Shown piece after piece: positions 17,231-26,602 of a DNA stretch of 64,000 nt; position 1 is the first letter of the stretch; every line of letters begins with the position of its first letter. The notes under the pieces were generated by a model that worked only from the letters and a program-made list of their open reading frames with translations, was not told the origin of the DNA and searched no databases. Source of the DNA: Bacteroidales bacterium (GTDB lineage: Bacteria; Bacteroidota; Bacteroidia; Bacteroidales; Marinilabiliaceae); contig QKJP01000019.1 in NCBI GenBank assembly GCA_003249255.1, positions 1-64,000 of the forward strand, given 5' to 3'. The position numbers and the translations under genes were made by a program.

Positions 17231-18365
17231 TGGAATAACTAGTTGAGATATAAGCCAATATTGCCCATCCAATTTTAACTTCTAATAAATGACTCGCTAG
17301 AAGAATCCCTAATACATTGATAGTTAATAAAGCTGGCAACAACATATCATATTTCACATAAGTCAAATAAGCATTTTTAAACACCTTAAAAAGAAAGATT
17401 AAATACAATAAAAAACCGAAAAAACCGGTAAAGCTCAGGACTTCAAGAATTACATTATGAGGACTCCAATACCTACCAAATACACTAATACAATAAATGG
17501 CATAACCGGATTGCCCGATTCCAAAAATTGGTTTTTCCTGGATTAAAGGAATTATTTCTTGCCAAATAACATCTCTTTCGGATAGATTACCTTCTTGAAA
17601 ACTTAACAACAACCGATCTCGAACAACCTCATTTTCAAACGCTATTTGAAATAAAAAAACAAAAACAATTGCACCTGTAAGAAGAACAACAAATTTCACG
17701 AAATAACCATCAGTTTTATAAAGTGTAATAGCTGCTATAAATATAATTGCTAGTGAAATTAATGATAACCTAGACCCGGTTGCTACCAGTAAACCAAACA
17801 TTAATGGTAAAGTAAGTAATAATGCATACCTTTTATAAGATAATCTTAAGCTATTCTGTAAAACAACCATTGTGATAATTATTATGGAAAAGCACATTCG
17901 TTGTGCTATAATATTCTCATTATCTCCAAACATTGAAACTCTTCCATCTACTATTTGAATTCCTATATCGTTATAATACAACATGGCAAGGGTAGTAGAT
18001 CCTAAAGCAAAAAACATCAAAGCTTTTTCTAGAACTTTTGGTTTTTGAATGGAATGATTGATTAAAACAAAGAAAAGAATGATGTTTTGCAAAAGGGTAA
18101 AATCAATTATTGTATCCTGAGTAGATTCAGCATATACGAGGTTGATGAAAACCAAATAACAAAAAAACGCCAATAAGGGATAAAGTATTCTCTTATTTTC
18201 GATAGTAGTCTTGCCGTTAATTATAGCAGGAAGAGATGACAAAAAATACAAAATACCGGTTAACTTTGCGATGGAGAAATACCCATTTGTTTGTAAGGGA
18301 TCCCATATTTCAAAATTCAGAGAAAAGAAAAATAAGAAAAGTAAAATTTGGCGTATTTTCTCCAT
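17208..18365 (-). CDS. wzy: Polysaccharide polymerase, O-antigen ligase/polymerase family (Wzy-like)
   Basis: This 385-residue membrane protein has about ten predicted transmembrane segments, with a larger periplasmic loop near 235-300 carrying IFGIGQSGYAI and YWSPHNVILEVLSFTG. The loop motif 'GxGxxG...HNxxLE' is characteristic of the Wzy/WaaL superfamily, with the His important for transfer. It should polymerise lipid-linked repeat units in the periplasm. Wzy and ligase share this fold; the adjoining Wzx and Wza-Wzc genes favour a polymerase. It overlaps the next GT gene. Confidence 0.82.
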   Translation of the reverse strand: MEKIRQILLFLFFFSLNFEIWDPLQTNGYFSIAKLTGILYFLSSLPAIINGKTTIENKRILYPLLAFFCYLVFINLVYAESTQDTIIDFTLLQNIILFFVLINHSIQKPKVLEKALMFFALGSTTLAMLYYNDIGIQIVDGRVSMFGDNENIIAQRMCFSIIIITMVVLQNSLRLSYKRYALLLTLPLMFGLLVATGSRLSLISLAIIFIAAITLYKTDGYFVKFVVLLTGAIVFVFLFQIAFENEVVRDRLLLSFQEGNLSERDVIWQEIIPLIQEKPIFGIGQSGYAIYCISVFGRYWSPHNVILEVLSFTGFFGFLLYLIFLFKVFKNAYLTYVKYDMLLPALLTINVLGILLASHLLEVKIGWAILAYISTSYSNEYFMRH

Positions 18366-18453
18366 GGTTTATAAAAAACAAGTTAAGCTTCTACTAATTT
18401 TAGTCTTGTCTTCTTTCAAAATAATCAGTTCAATTCTTAGTAAAAGAAATGTA

Positions 18454-20013
18454 TTAAATACCGCGTTTATCATTTGATTTCTGAGGTAAGACCACAAATG
18501 ATTTTCTTAAACCTCTTAGAAAAGGAATTTTTTCTACAACCTTTGATATAATACTTTCTATTGAAACTCCATCAAATACAAAAAGTCCGAATTTAATTTC
18601 TACAAGAGAAACTATTAATAAGTAACTAACACCAAATAGAGCAGCTACAAAATCGCCATACTCTAAAAAGTATTCTGCCAAAGCAAAAGGAATAATAGAA
18701 ACTAAAGCAATAATCGCAATATTAAGAAACTTTAGCCATGGGAAATAAGAAAATATCGTGCTATTAATTAATTTCATTTCCATTTTAAGTTGTATTGATT
18801 TGGGCAAAATAATACTTACCATGGCACTTGTTAACCCTCCCCATAATCCAAAATATTTAATCAGGAAATAGGTTAATGGTAAAGTAAAAAGACTGCTGTA
18901 AAAATATGCCTTTAAGGAATAAATGGTGCGATCTGTAGCTCTTAGAAATAAGCCAGCACCTAACATAAAAATAAGAAATGTTAAAATGTAAATTCGGAAT
19001 AAAGGCACTGCATCAATGTATTTATCGGTAAAAAACAACACTATAATTCGCTCAGCATATAACGAAACGAGCGCAATTGCCGGGATCGAAAACGAATAAG
19101 TTTTAGTAACAAGTGATTTATAAAGATTTAAAATTTCATGGGGTTTATTTTCATGATGTTTTGCAGACATTTTCATTAAGTAAACCTGAGACAAAGACTG
19201 GTAAACTTGTTGAACTCCTGGGATGCCATAAAATACAATCGCATAAGTTGCAAAGGAAGCTGGATCTAAAAAAGAGATACATATAATCTTGTCAAATTGA
19301 AGAGCTAAAGTATTTAGAACCAATGCTAAACCAAAGGGCCAACTGTATTTAATCTGTTTTTTAGCTAATTGCAAATTAATTACCTTTTTTATTTGCCAAA
19401 CGCCAATGCCTTTTAAAGAATAGATCAAAACAAATAAGAAACAAATCAACCCGGCAAGTACCATCCCTGTCATCACAGAGTTTAAACTTTGCCAATAAAC
19501 AGCAAAAACAATCACCAATAACAATCTGGAAACCACTACAAATGGCGGATAAAACACACTGGTTATATTATCTGTCTTTGCAACATATAAGGGTTCAATA
19601 ATTACCAAAGGCAATAAAAACAAAATTCCCAGACTTACAAATATGGTGTAATTTGCCAAATCACCGGTGCCTAATATATATTGATTTAAAAAAGGTATGT
19701 TAATTAAAAGAATTGCTAAAAAAGTAAGTGCCATCAATAATAATAAAGTATGTACAATTAATGATTTTCGATCTTGCTCACTTGCTTTGGGATAAAAAAA
19801 ATACAAATTAGATTGAATTCCCATACTAAAAAATATGGTAAAGAAATTTACCAATACATAAAACTGCGAATACACCCCAAACTCAAATTTACTTAAGAAA
19901 CGAGTAAGGAATAAAGGCATGGTAAATGTTGCCAACAAGGCAATTAATTTGCCTGCCATAATAGCAGCTGTTTGACTAGCAGTGCTAGTTTTTTTTGTTG
20001 GTTTACTAGTCAT
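18454..20013 (-). CDS. wzx: Polysaccharide repeat-unit flippase (Wzx family)
   Basis: This 519-residue protein has about 12-14 hydrophobic segments spread evenly from residue 15 to 485, the MOP/MATE-like layout of Wzx. The N-terminal segment TMPLFLTRFLSKFEFGVYSQF is typical of the family. It moves undecaprenyl-linked repeat units from cytoplasm to periplasm, where Wzy joins them. It starts 5 bp after the acyltransferase gene; 88 bp separate it from the polymerase. The tail after about 490 is cytoplasmic and basic. Confidence 0.88.
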   Translation of the reverse strand: MTSKPTKKTSTASQTAAIMAGKLIALLATFTMPLFLTRFLSKFEFGVYSQFYVLVNFFTIFFSMGIQSNLYFFYPKASEQDRKSLIVHTLLLLMALTFLAILLINIPFLNQYILGTGDLANYTIFVSLGILFLLPLVIIEPLYVAKTDNITSVFYPPFVVVSRLLLVIVFAVYWQSLNSVMTGMVLAGLICFLFVLIYSLKGIGVWQIKKVINLQLAKKQIKYSWPFGLALVLNTLALQFDKIICISFLDPASFATYAIVFYGIPGVQQVYQSLSQVYLMKMSAKHHENKPHEILNLYKSLVTKTYSFSIPAIALVSLYAERIIVLFFTDKYIDAVPLFRIYILTFLIFMLGAGLFLRATDRTIYSLKAYFYSSLFTLPLTYFLIKYFGLWGGLTSAMVSIILPKSIQLKMEMKLINSTIFSYFPWLKFLNIAIIALVSIIPFALAEYFLEYGDFVAALFGVSYLLIVSLVEIKFGLFVFDGVSIESIISKVVEKIPFLRGLRKSFVVLPQKSNDKRGI

Positions 20014-20018
20014 TTTCT

Positions 20019-20645
20019 TTAATTATTGCCATTTTCAACAAAGACTCTGGAAACTTGATCAATATCAGTCTTGACCACCTTTGCCGGATTACCAGCCACT
20101 ATGGCATTTGCCGGAACATCTTTAGTAACAACAGCATTGGCAGCGACAATCGAGTTATCTCCAATAGTTACCCCTTTACATATTCGAGCAAAAGATCCTA
20201 CCCATACATTATTGCCAATTACAATGGGAGCTGATTCTGAATGACGCCATTTTCTATAATCAGACCCCTTTGGCGAACTGCTTTTAATTTTACGGTCTAA
20301 GGGATGTATCGGGTGGTTATTATTATCAAGTATTACAACATAATCTGCAATTGAAGTATAATCACCGATGATAATAGAATTAACCGCCCCAATGGTACTA
20401 TTCTCGCGCAAATACGCATAAGTTCCTAAGGTAATTTTGCCATGATTTTCGGAGATTAATGAACCTGATATCATTGCATGATCCCCTATTACAATATCAT
20501 TCTTATCAGAACCATCAGCAAGACGAATAAAAGTACTTCTTACAAATACCTGTCCTTCACCTTTTAGCGTAACACTCTTCTTAACCAACGAAGCTTTGAA
20601 CTGATCTACAAACGAAAACACCAACTTAAATATCTTACCTAACAT
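20019..20645 (-). CDS. Left-handed beta-helix acyltransferase
   Basis: This 208-residue protein is built of hexapeptide repeats ([51 protein letters not shown]) and ends with the [15 protein letters not shown] signature of LbH acyltransferases. DNNNHPIHP near 110 provides the likely catalytic histidine. It should O- or N-acetylate a sugar using acetyl-CoA; the exact acceptor is unknown. It is the first gene after a 256-bp gap following wzc and precedes wzx by 5 bp, so it may head a second transcript within the locus. Confidence 0.87.
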   Translation of the reverse strand: MLGKIFKLVFSFVDQFKASLVKKSVTLKGEGQVFVRSTFIRLADGSDKNDIVIGDHAMISGSLISENHGKITLGTYAYLRENSTIGAVNSIIIGDYTSIADYVVILDNNNHPIHPLDRKIKSSSPKGSDYRKWRHSESAPIVIGNNVWVGSFARICKGVTIGDNSIVAANAVVTKDVPANAIVAGNPAKVVKTDIDQVSRVFVENGNN

Positions 20646-20901
20646 ACATGTATTTTTTGATCGTTATTTGTATCAATTATTTAACTTAGATCTTAACTAT
20701 TTTTACAGCTTCGCCCGGTCAATCACAATAAATTAGGATCAACCTGCATAAACACTATAATAAAGACACAATACCTTTTAATTAATTCTTTTCAATTGAG
20801 TTAAACCTGTATTTATCTCAATATGGCAATAAAACCTAAAGTGTAATTGCTCACTAACAATTCTGGATATTCTCCATTAAAATTGACTTAAAAAGTCAAT
20901 T
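20646..20901. other. Intergenic gap between wzc and the acyltransferase, likely promoter region
   Basis: No gene is visible in these 256 bases. The gap begins with a hairpin overlapping the wzc stop codon, and on the minus strand it leads into the acyltransferase at 20645. Its size, the largest between genes in the first half of the locus, suggests an internal promoter for the assembly genes, but no exact TAnnTTTG element was identified. Confidence 0.4.
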
Positions 20902-20906
20902 TTAAT
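20876..20906 (-). terminator. 14-bp hairpin at the wzc stop codon, possible attenuator
   Basis: ATTAAAATTGACTT and its exact complement flank a three-base loop, and the stem covers the TAA of wzc (20902-20904). It is AT-rich and no clear U-run follows on the minus strand. It is better read as an attenuator or mRNA 3'-end stabiliser between the export genes wza-wzc and the assembly genes than as a strong terminator. Confidence 0.5.
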
Positions 20907-23274
20907 TCAATGACCCATTGCCATTTTTTGAGTTATAACCATAGCCATAACCATACTGGTCACTATATATTTTGTTGTCGTTCATAACCACCCCAACATT
21001 ACTTACATTCTTATCACTTAAATCTTTCATAATTAATGCAAAAACTCTCTTTAAACTATAATTATAGCGTGCCACTATAATTTTCACATCTGCATGATCC
21101 ATAAGCAAATAAGCATCACTCACTTGCGCAAATGGAGAAGTATCTATGATTATACAACTATATTTTGTTTTAAGCTGAGCTATTAGACTACTTGTACAAT
21201 TTTGTGACAATAATTTCGCTGGATCCGGTGATATTGGACCTGTTTGAATAAAATCCAGATTCTCGTATGGAGATGCATGAATGATTTCATTTACGTCTAT
21301 CCCATCTGTATAATATGAATAAATACCTCTGTATAACTTTTCTTCTTCACTAAAGTATTGACGTGGTTTACGTAAATCAAAATTTATAATAATTGTCCGA
21401 TGCCCTAATTGAGCATAGCTCATGGCCAAATTCAGTGAGTTAAATGATTTTCCTTCACCTTCAATACAGGATGTCACCATGATTACTTTATGCGAAAGAT
21501 CTTTAAACTGAAATTGAATATTAGTTCGTAAGGCTCTAAAAGATTCAATTACGATGGTACTTGGAGGCTCATACAATCCATTTTTACATTTTTTTCGATT
21601 ATGCATAATTTTCCCAAAAACAGGAGCTGTAGTCAAACGCTCAATGGAATCAAGTGAATCTAACCTAGTATTTAAAACTGATTTTACAGTCAAAAAGCCT
21701 ATTGGAACAACTAAACCTAATACCACTGCTATTAAGTAATTCAATTGTGTATTGGGAGAAACCGGTTTCCTGCCAAGCAATCTGGCTGGTTCTATAATTA
21801 CATTATCAGGTACATTAGAAGCTAAAGTAATTTTTGCTTCAGCTCGCTTTTCTAATAAATAATTGTAAATGGCATCATTTAGTTTATATTTTCGTTCTAA
21901 ACCTCCTAATTTTCGTTGCGTAACAGGTAAACGACTAATGGTTAATTCCATTTTTTTAATCCTCTTATCCATTTCAGATACCGAAAGTCCTATGGTTTTT
22001 CGAACAGCACTAATGTTATTAAATATGGTAGCTTTAATGTTTTCTATATTAACATTAAGTTTCTGAACAATTGGATTATTTTCTTGATTGTTTTGAATTA
22101 GATTCAAGCGCTGAGTTTGAGCTGATATCAATTCACTCATTAAATTATTAAGTAATTGATCAGGGATACCCATTGATGCCGGTACGATCATATTTGAATA
22201 ATCGCTATTTTCACTTAAGTAGTTATATACATAATCATAGTAGCGTTTCCGTGTTAGCAACTCTGCATATTGGTTTTGCAAATCCATATATTGATTAGAA
22301 ATTGTATTGGCTTGCTCAGTTACATTAATTAAATGATTGGAAGAACGAAAGCGTTGCAAATCTTGCTCGGTTGTAGATAAGGAATCTGATATTTCACTTA
22401 GCTGCTGATCGATATAATCAATCGTTATGCTTGCCAAATGATTTTTCTGTTCAAGGTTTTGCTGAGAATAGACACTCATTATTTCATTAACAATATCTTT
22501 TCCTTTTTTAACAGAAGTTGTTTTGTATGATATTTCAATCACGGTAGCAAGTTTATCTACAATTTTAAATTGAAGATCCTTTTTTAAGTTATTTGTTGCA
22601 CTAATCGGATCTATAAACAAAAAACTGTATTGATCTTTAAAATGTTTTTCTAAAGGTACATCCTCACTTTTAACCACTACAAAACCCAAATCTTCTGCTT
22701 CTATTAACTCATCAAATTTTGCACGTTTTTTAAAAGACCAGTTATTGACCTCTTTTACTAATTCACCATTATCAAAATCCACAAAAGAAACAAGCTTTCT
22801 CTTTGCCTCAATTTCAAATTTATCGTTACCAATAAACTTTATATTAAACTTTACATTTACAGGTTGCACATGGCTTGGTAACAATACCACCTTAAAGGGT
22901 ACCTTACCATACATGTCCTTTGGCACTAGACTCTTTTGACCATATTGAACCGTAAGATTTAAGTTTTTAATGGTTTGATTAATGGTTGGAACTGATTTCA
23001 ACATCCACAATTCATTTTGCAGATTCTGATTTAAACTAAATAAATCACTATTTAAAAATTCACTTGTCTTTCCCTTATTTATTTTCTTCTCTTCAGTGAT
23101 TAATAAAGAAGAGCTAACCTTATATTTAGGAACCATCAAAATGTTTACCAGATAGGCTAAAGAAAGTGCAAAAAGCAAACACCCAATAAATAATTTATAA
23201 TGCCTTTTCACGTTTAACACCAAGTGCTTTAGGTCACTCTCTTGTAAACTATCTAGATGTCGATTCGGTACCAT
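20902..23274 (-). CDS. wzc: Polysaccharide co-polymerase and autokinase (Wzc-like BY-kinase)
   Basis: The start is placed at the ATG for MVPNRHLDSLQ at 23274, 29 bp after wza; the longer frame from 23385 would overlap wza by 82 bp with unrelated residues. Residues about 25-50 are the first membrane segment, followed by a Wzz domain, a coiled-coil region with YIDQQLSEISDSL, the 'PVSPNTQLNYLIAVVLGLVV' second membrane segment, and a cytoplasmic kinase. The kinase has the Walker A-like GEGKS, Walker A' with INFDLRKPR, and DTSPF near 710. The tail is tyrosine-rich (QYGYGYGY), the autophosphorylation cluster. It controls chain length and export with Wza and Wzy. Confidence 0.92.
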   Translation of the reverse strand: MVPNRHLDSLQESDLKHLVLNVKRHYKLFIGCLLFALSLAYLVNILMVPKYKVSSSLLITEEKKINKGKTSEFLNSDLFSLNQNLQNELWMLKSVPTINQTIKNLNLTVQYGQKSLVPKDMYGKVPFKVVLLPSHVQPVNVKFNIKFIGNDKFEIEAKRKLVSFVDFDNGELVKEVNNWSFKKRAKFDELIEAEDLGFVVVKSEDVPLEKHFKDQYSFLFIDPISATNNLKKDLQFKIVDKLATVIEISYKTTSVKKGKDIVNEIMSVYSQQNLEQKNHLASITIDYIDQQLSEISDSLSTTEQDLQRFRSSNHLINVTEQANTISNQYMDLQNQYAELLTRKRYYDYVYNYLSENSDYSNMIVPASMGIPDQLLNNLMSELISAQTQRLNLIQNNQENNPIVQKLNVNIENIKATIFNNISAVRKTIGLSVSEMDKRIKKMELTISRLPVTQRKLGGLERKYKLNDAIYNYLLEKRAEAKITLASNVPDNVIIEPARLLGRKPVSPNTQLNYLIAVVLGLVVPIGFLTVKSVLNTRLDSLDSIERLTTAPVFGKIMHNRKKCKNGLYEPPSTIVIESFRALRTNIQFQFKDLSHKVIMVTSCIEGEGKSFNSLNLAMSYAQLGHRTIIINFDLRKPRQYFSEEEKLYRGIYSYYTDGIDVNEIIHASPYENLDFIQTGPISPDPAKLLSQNCTSSLIAQLKTKYSCIIIDTSPFAQVSDAYLLMDHADVKIIVARYNYSLKRVFALIMKDLSDKNVSNVGVVMNDNKIYSDQYGYGYGYNSKNGNGSLN

Positions 23275-23303
23275 AACAATTTTTTTTAAGTTCTTAATTG
23301 ATA

Positions 23304-24113
23304 TTACTTCACAACTGAATAAAAGAGGATGGCAGCTGTAATTGCAGACATTAAAAGATCGTATGGAAATTGCTCCATGGCCCAAAATTTCTTCCGCATA
23401 GGAGGCACATATACAATGTCATTGGGTCGTAAATAAAGATAGTTGGAGCTTAGCATTTCTGTATCATTCAGATTAACAGGCACTTTATGATTTTCACCGC
23501 CTTCATTCCGAACTAATATTACCTTTTTCCGATTGGCAAACGATGTTGCATCTCCTGCTAAACCCAGGGCATCATAAATACTTATTTTCTCTTGATAATA
23601 ATTATAATGACCAGGGCGTTGAACTTCACCCAATACCGTAATAAACCGATTAACAAGCTTTACCGTAACTGTTGGCTGACTTAAAATCTTTGCTAATGAC
23701 TTTTTAATCATCTCACCAACTTCATCAGGTGTTTTATCTTTTACCGGTAGTATTCCTACAACAGGTAATAAAATATTTCCGGCTTCATCAACAGTATAAG
23801 AAAGTAATGAAGCACCATAAGGATTTATACTCCCTATGTTTACAAATTGCTGATTACCAGTATTAGAGAATATTTTCGCAGAAGCATCATCCAAACTACT
23901 GATTTGAATGTAAAGCTCATCTTTGGGTTGAAGAAGGTATTTATTTGTATCTGCTTCTCTAAAAGCATGAAGCTCATTATTATTATCCTTAAGGTATTCC
24001 ACGTTTTTTTGTGTAACACACGAGGATAATAATATAATAATGGTCATATTAAATAATGGAGTAAACCTTAAATGCCATTTTCGCGATTGAGATATACAAT
24101 TAAAATAGATCAT
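23304..24113 (-). CDS. wza: Outer-membrane polysaccharide export lipoprotein (Wza-like)
   Basis: This 269-residue protein has a late signal peptide ending in the lipobox LLSSC (Cys at about 32), so it is a lipoprotein. A poly_export domain follows (LLQPKDELYIQISSLDD near 60-76; GNILLPVVGILPVKDKTPDEV near 110-130), then a SLBB domain (ITVLGEVQRPGHYNY and ISIYDALGLAGDAT). The C-terminus has a hydrophobic stretch (LLMSAITAAILFYSV). It should form the export channel with Wzc. It is the first gene of the locus; the start could be one of two downstream methionines. Confidence 0.9.
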   Translation of the reverse strand: MIYFNCISQSRKWHLRFTPLFNMTIIILLSSCVTQKNVEYLKDNNNELHAFREADTNKYLLQPKDELYIQISSLDDASAKIFSNTGNQQFVNIGSINPYGASLLSYTVDEAGNILLPVVGILPVKDKTPDEVGEMIKKSLAKILSQPTVTVKLVNRFITVLGEVQRPGHYNYYQEKISIYDALGLAGDATSFANRKKVILVRNEGGENHKVPVNLNDTEMLSSNYLYLRPNDIVYVPPMRKKFWAMEQFPYDLLMSAITAAILFYSVVK

Positions 24114-24405
24114 GTTCAGGGCTTTATATTAGTGTTAGGTCTAATATACTGTGAACTATAAACTATTACTGTGAAAATTGACAAATAATAAACTAACAGT
24201 GATAAAGTTGAGACCCGATAACTTTCAAAAAATGTCAAGCATTTTGGAGAATTTTCTTTCTTTGCAAATCGGTTGACAATTAATAAGAAGTTGAATTACA
24301 AACATCAAAAGGCTCACTAAACAAAAATCATTATTCAATTCATATCACAGTTTAATTAATGAAACATTATGAGGATTAATTCGTTATTAACTCAAAGTTA
24401 TCGAC
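24114..24405. promoter_or_regulatory. Divergent region between the polysaccharide locus and the YkvA-like gene
   Basis: These 292 bases separate the minus-strand wza from a plus-strand gene and must hold promoters in both directions. Near 24148-24176 the word ACTGTGAA occurs twice about 20 bases apart, a possible regulator site for the polysaccharide transcript. No exact TAnnTTTG element was assigned. Confidence 0.4.
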
Positions 24406-24702
24406 ATGGACGCTTTTTTCAACTTTTTATCAGTTCTAATTGGAGGTTTTTTTGCCTTTCTAATTACCCTTATTTTTGCTATTAGTCTAAAGAGCAGTTG
24501 GTTTACCTCCAATTTAATCCGAGTTTTGTCCTATTTAGGAATTGGTATTTCAACAGCTGCACTGATTAGTCCGGTTGACCTTATTCCTGATGCCATTCCG
24601 GTAGCAGGACAAGCTGATGATGTAATGTATCTCATCGGTTTAATAGCATCAGCCGCGATAGCCTATTTTAACAAAAGAAATCAAGTGGAAGAAAAATGCT
24701 AA
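24406..24702 (+). CDS. YkvA-like small membrane protein (DUF1232)
   Basis: This 98-residue protein has two or three hydrophobic segments (about 4-25, 40-56, 75-90). It carries the DUF1232 signature SPVDLIPDAIPVAGQADDV near 52-70. Proteins of this family are small, membrane-associated and of unknown function. The gene stands alone, and the ORF is preceded by a 292-bp divergent region. Confidence 0.75.
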   Translation: MDAFFNFLSVLIGGFFAFLITLIFAISLKSSWFTSNLIRVLSYLGIGISTAALISPVDLIPDAIPVAGQADDVMYLIGLIASAAIAYFNKRNQVEEKC

Positions 24703-24801
24703 ACTTTGGATTTTGGCATTACACATCAGCGTTAAACATCAAAAAATTGATCTTTAACTCGCCACTTGATTAAATTAGCAAATCTGCATACACACAAACT
24801 T

Positions 24802-25017
24802 CTACCTTACTTTACACTCCGGACAACAATCCAAACAGCATTTTACGTGATCGTAGCTTTGATGAGCTACATTTTCTGCTAATGAACAAGAATTAAATTC
24901 TCCCAGATAAACTCTGTCGCCTTCTACTGGTAAATTTACACATCCTTCTTTATGAATTTCATGCACTTCAAAATTACCTTCATGATGTGTTCCTCTGCAA
25001 ACATAAAACCGTAACAT
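24802..25017 (-). CDS. Small Cys/His-rich protein of unknown function
   Basis: This 71-residue protein has seven cysteines: one at 8, one in the middle (EIHKEGCVNLP), SC near 44, and CCLDCCPEC near the C-terminus, plus several histidines. The layout 'HxxxCxxLP...YLGxFxSCxxA...C..C' recurs in short Bacteroidota proteins of unknown function and suggests a metal site. The gene lies convergent to the YkvA-like gene with about 100 bp between. Confidence 0.6.
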   Translation of the reverse strand: MLRFYVCRGTHHEGNFEVHEIHKEGCVNLPVEGDRVYLGEFNSCSLAENVAHQSYDHVKCCLDCCPECKVR

Positions 25018-25238
25018 AACAACCTCATCTTTCCTATTTATTTATACTAAAAAGTTACGAAAAAACAGCGCATAAAGCAATACACAACGTTAATTATCAA
25101 CCAACTACAACCTCATTTAAAAAACAATAATGATCTTTTATATTTTCCCTAAGATTTACCAACCAATATCCCAACTATTAGGTATTTAAAGTTGTTATTC
25201 AATAAAGTAAATTGCATGCATGATTTAAATAACAAAGA

Positions 25239-25886
25239 ATGAATAAGCTTAAACACGAGAAAAAGACCATGTGGGTTGTCTTACTCACGGCAATCACTAT
25301 GGTTGTGGAAATTATTTTTGGTATCACCACAAAATCTATGGCTCTCTTGGCAGATGGGATCCATATGGGATCTCATGTATTAGCAATAGGCTTAAGTTGG
25401 ATTGCTTATATAGCTGTACGTAAAGCCACAAAAAGCCACAAGTTCACAGGTAATTCTGAAAAAATTTTATCACTATCAGGTTATACCAGTGGAATTTTAC
25501 TTCTTCTTTTTGCTGTTTTTATTCTTGTAGAAGCTGTTGAACGCCTGTATCATCCGGCTGAGATCATTTATAAAGATGCCATACTGGTAGCCATAATTGG
25601 ATTAATCATTAACATTGCCAGTGCATTTTTGTTGCATCATGACCACTCCCACTCTGACCACAATATTAAGGCGGCCTATTTACACGTATTGGCAGATGCT
25701 TTAACCAGTGTGGCAGCAATCGTTGGACTAGTTTGTGCTATGATTTGGAACATATCGTTTATTGATCCATTGGTTGCTATTGCATCCTCCATTGTTATCA
25801 TTAAATGGTCCATTGGCCTATTGAAAGAATCGGGAAAAGCTTTATTGGATATGGAAACGGATGTACCTCAACATCACCACCATTAA
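25239..25886 (+). CDS. Cation diffusion facilitator lacking the cytoplasmic domain (DmeF-like)
   Basis: Six membrane segments are visible (about 9-29, 32-55, 78-100, 108-126, 143-162, 168-190). TM2 has LLADGIHMGSH and TM5 has HVLADALTSVAAI, the metal-site segments of the CDF family; the GIHMGSH form is typical of the DmeF branch (Co/Ni/Zn). A His-rich loop, HHDHSHSDH, lies between TM4 and TM5, and the protein ends METDVPQHHHH. At 215 residues it lacks the C-terminal dimerisation domain of about 80 residues. No frameshift explains this. It exports divalent cations in exchange for protons. Confidence 0.85.
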   Translation: MNKLKHEKKTMWVVLLTAITMVVEIIFGITTKSMALLADGIHMGSHVLAIGLSWIAYIAVRKATKSHKFTGNSEKILSLSGYTSGILLLLFAVFILVEAVERLYHPAEIIYKDAILVAIIGLIINIASAFLLHHDHSHSDHNIKAAYLHVLADALTSVAAIVGLVCAMIWNISFIDPLVAIASSIVIIKWSIGLLKESGKALLDMETDVPQHHHH

Positions 25887-25926
25887 TTTCTTCATAAAGG
25901 ATTGAATTATAAGTTACATCCACAAG

Positions 25927-26226
25927 CTATAAATAATTTCTCAACACTGAATGCAAAGAACTTTTATCCATCGCACCAGACTGTTTCCAAAGAATTTTAC
26001 CGGCTTTAAAAATGGCTAAGGTTGGCACTCCTCTCACCTGAAATTGTGCGGCAATATTCGGATTTTTATCCACATCAATTTTGATGATGCGCATTTGTCC
26101 ATTTAATTCCTTTGCTACTTCTTGTAAGATGGGCGCCATCATTTTACATGGACCACACCATTCTGCAAAAAAATCTACTAAAACAGGTGTATCTGAATTA
26201 ATTATCTGATTAAAGTTCCCTTTCAT
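25927..26226 (-). CDS. trxA: Thioredoxin
   Basis: The active site EWCGPCKMM lies near residues 21-29 and the cis-proline loop GVPT near 63-66, giving a complete thioredoxin of 99 residues. The start is set at the ATG at 26226 (MKGNFNQII); the longer frame from 26265 adds 13 hydrophobic residues that do not fit the family. It reduces protein disulfides in the cytoplasm. The gene is convergent with the CDF gene (40 bp) and divergent from the small membrane protein at 26345. Confidence 0.9.
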   Translation of the reverse strand: MKGNFNQIINSDTPVLVDFFAEWCGPCKMMAPILQEVAKELNGQMRIIKIDVDKNPNIAAQFQVRGVPTLAIFKAGKILWKQSGAMDKSSLHSVLRNYL

Positions 26227-26344
26227 GTCTACAATTTTTAACGTTTCTACAAAGATAAACAGCAAAAGATCATTTTGTAAGTGACTTTCATCACAAAATG
26301 GTTAAGTGAATCTCATTAATATTGTCAAAAAAAAACAATTTATC

Positions 26345-26602
26345 ATGAAAACTTTTGAGTTCAAACAATTAAATATAAAACCGGAAGGAAACTGGATTAA
26401 ACGAACATTTGCAACGCCCCATGCAAAACGCACGCTATTTTATGCGCTCTTTGGTGCTTTAATGGGATATGTAATTTATTTCTTTTCAGATATTCGGCCA
26501 GATGGAGTATTGTGGAGTGAAAGTACTTTACAAAACATTTTAATGGGATTAGGTTTTGGAATATTTATTACAAACAGTCCTTGTGCCCGAGGAAAGTGTT
26601 AG
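26345..26602 (+). CDS. Small two-TM membrane protein ending in a Cys motif
   Basis: The start is set at the ATG at 26345 (MKTFEFKQL); an earlier ATG at 26306 adds 13 unlikely residues. The 85-residue protein has one to two membrane segments (about 30-48 and 60-75) and ends NSPCARGKC. The family is not recognised. Its location divergent from thioredoxin hints at a redox or metal link, which is only context. The last 16-17 coding bases recur almost exactly at about 26752. Confidence 0.5.
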   Translation: MKTFEFKQLNIKPEGNWIKRTFATPHAKRTLFYALFGALMGYVIYFFSDIRPDGVLWSESTLQNILMGLGFGIFITNSPCARGKC

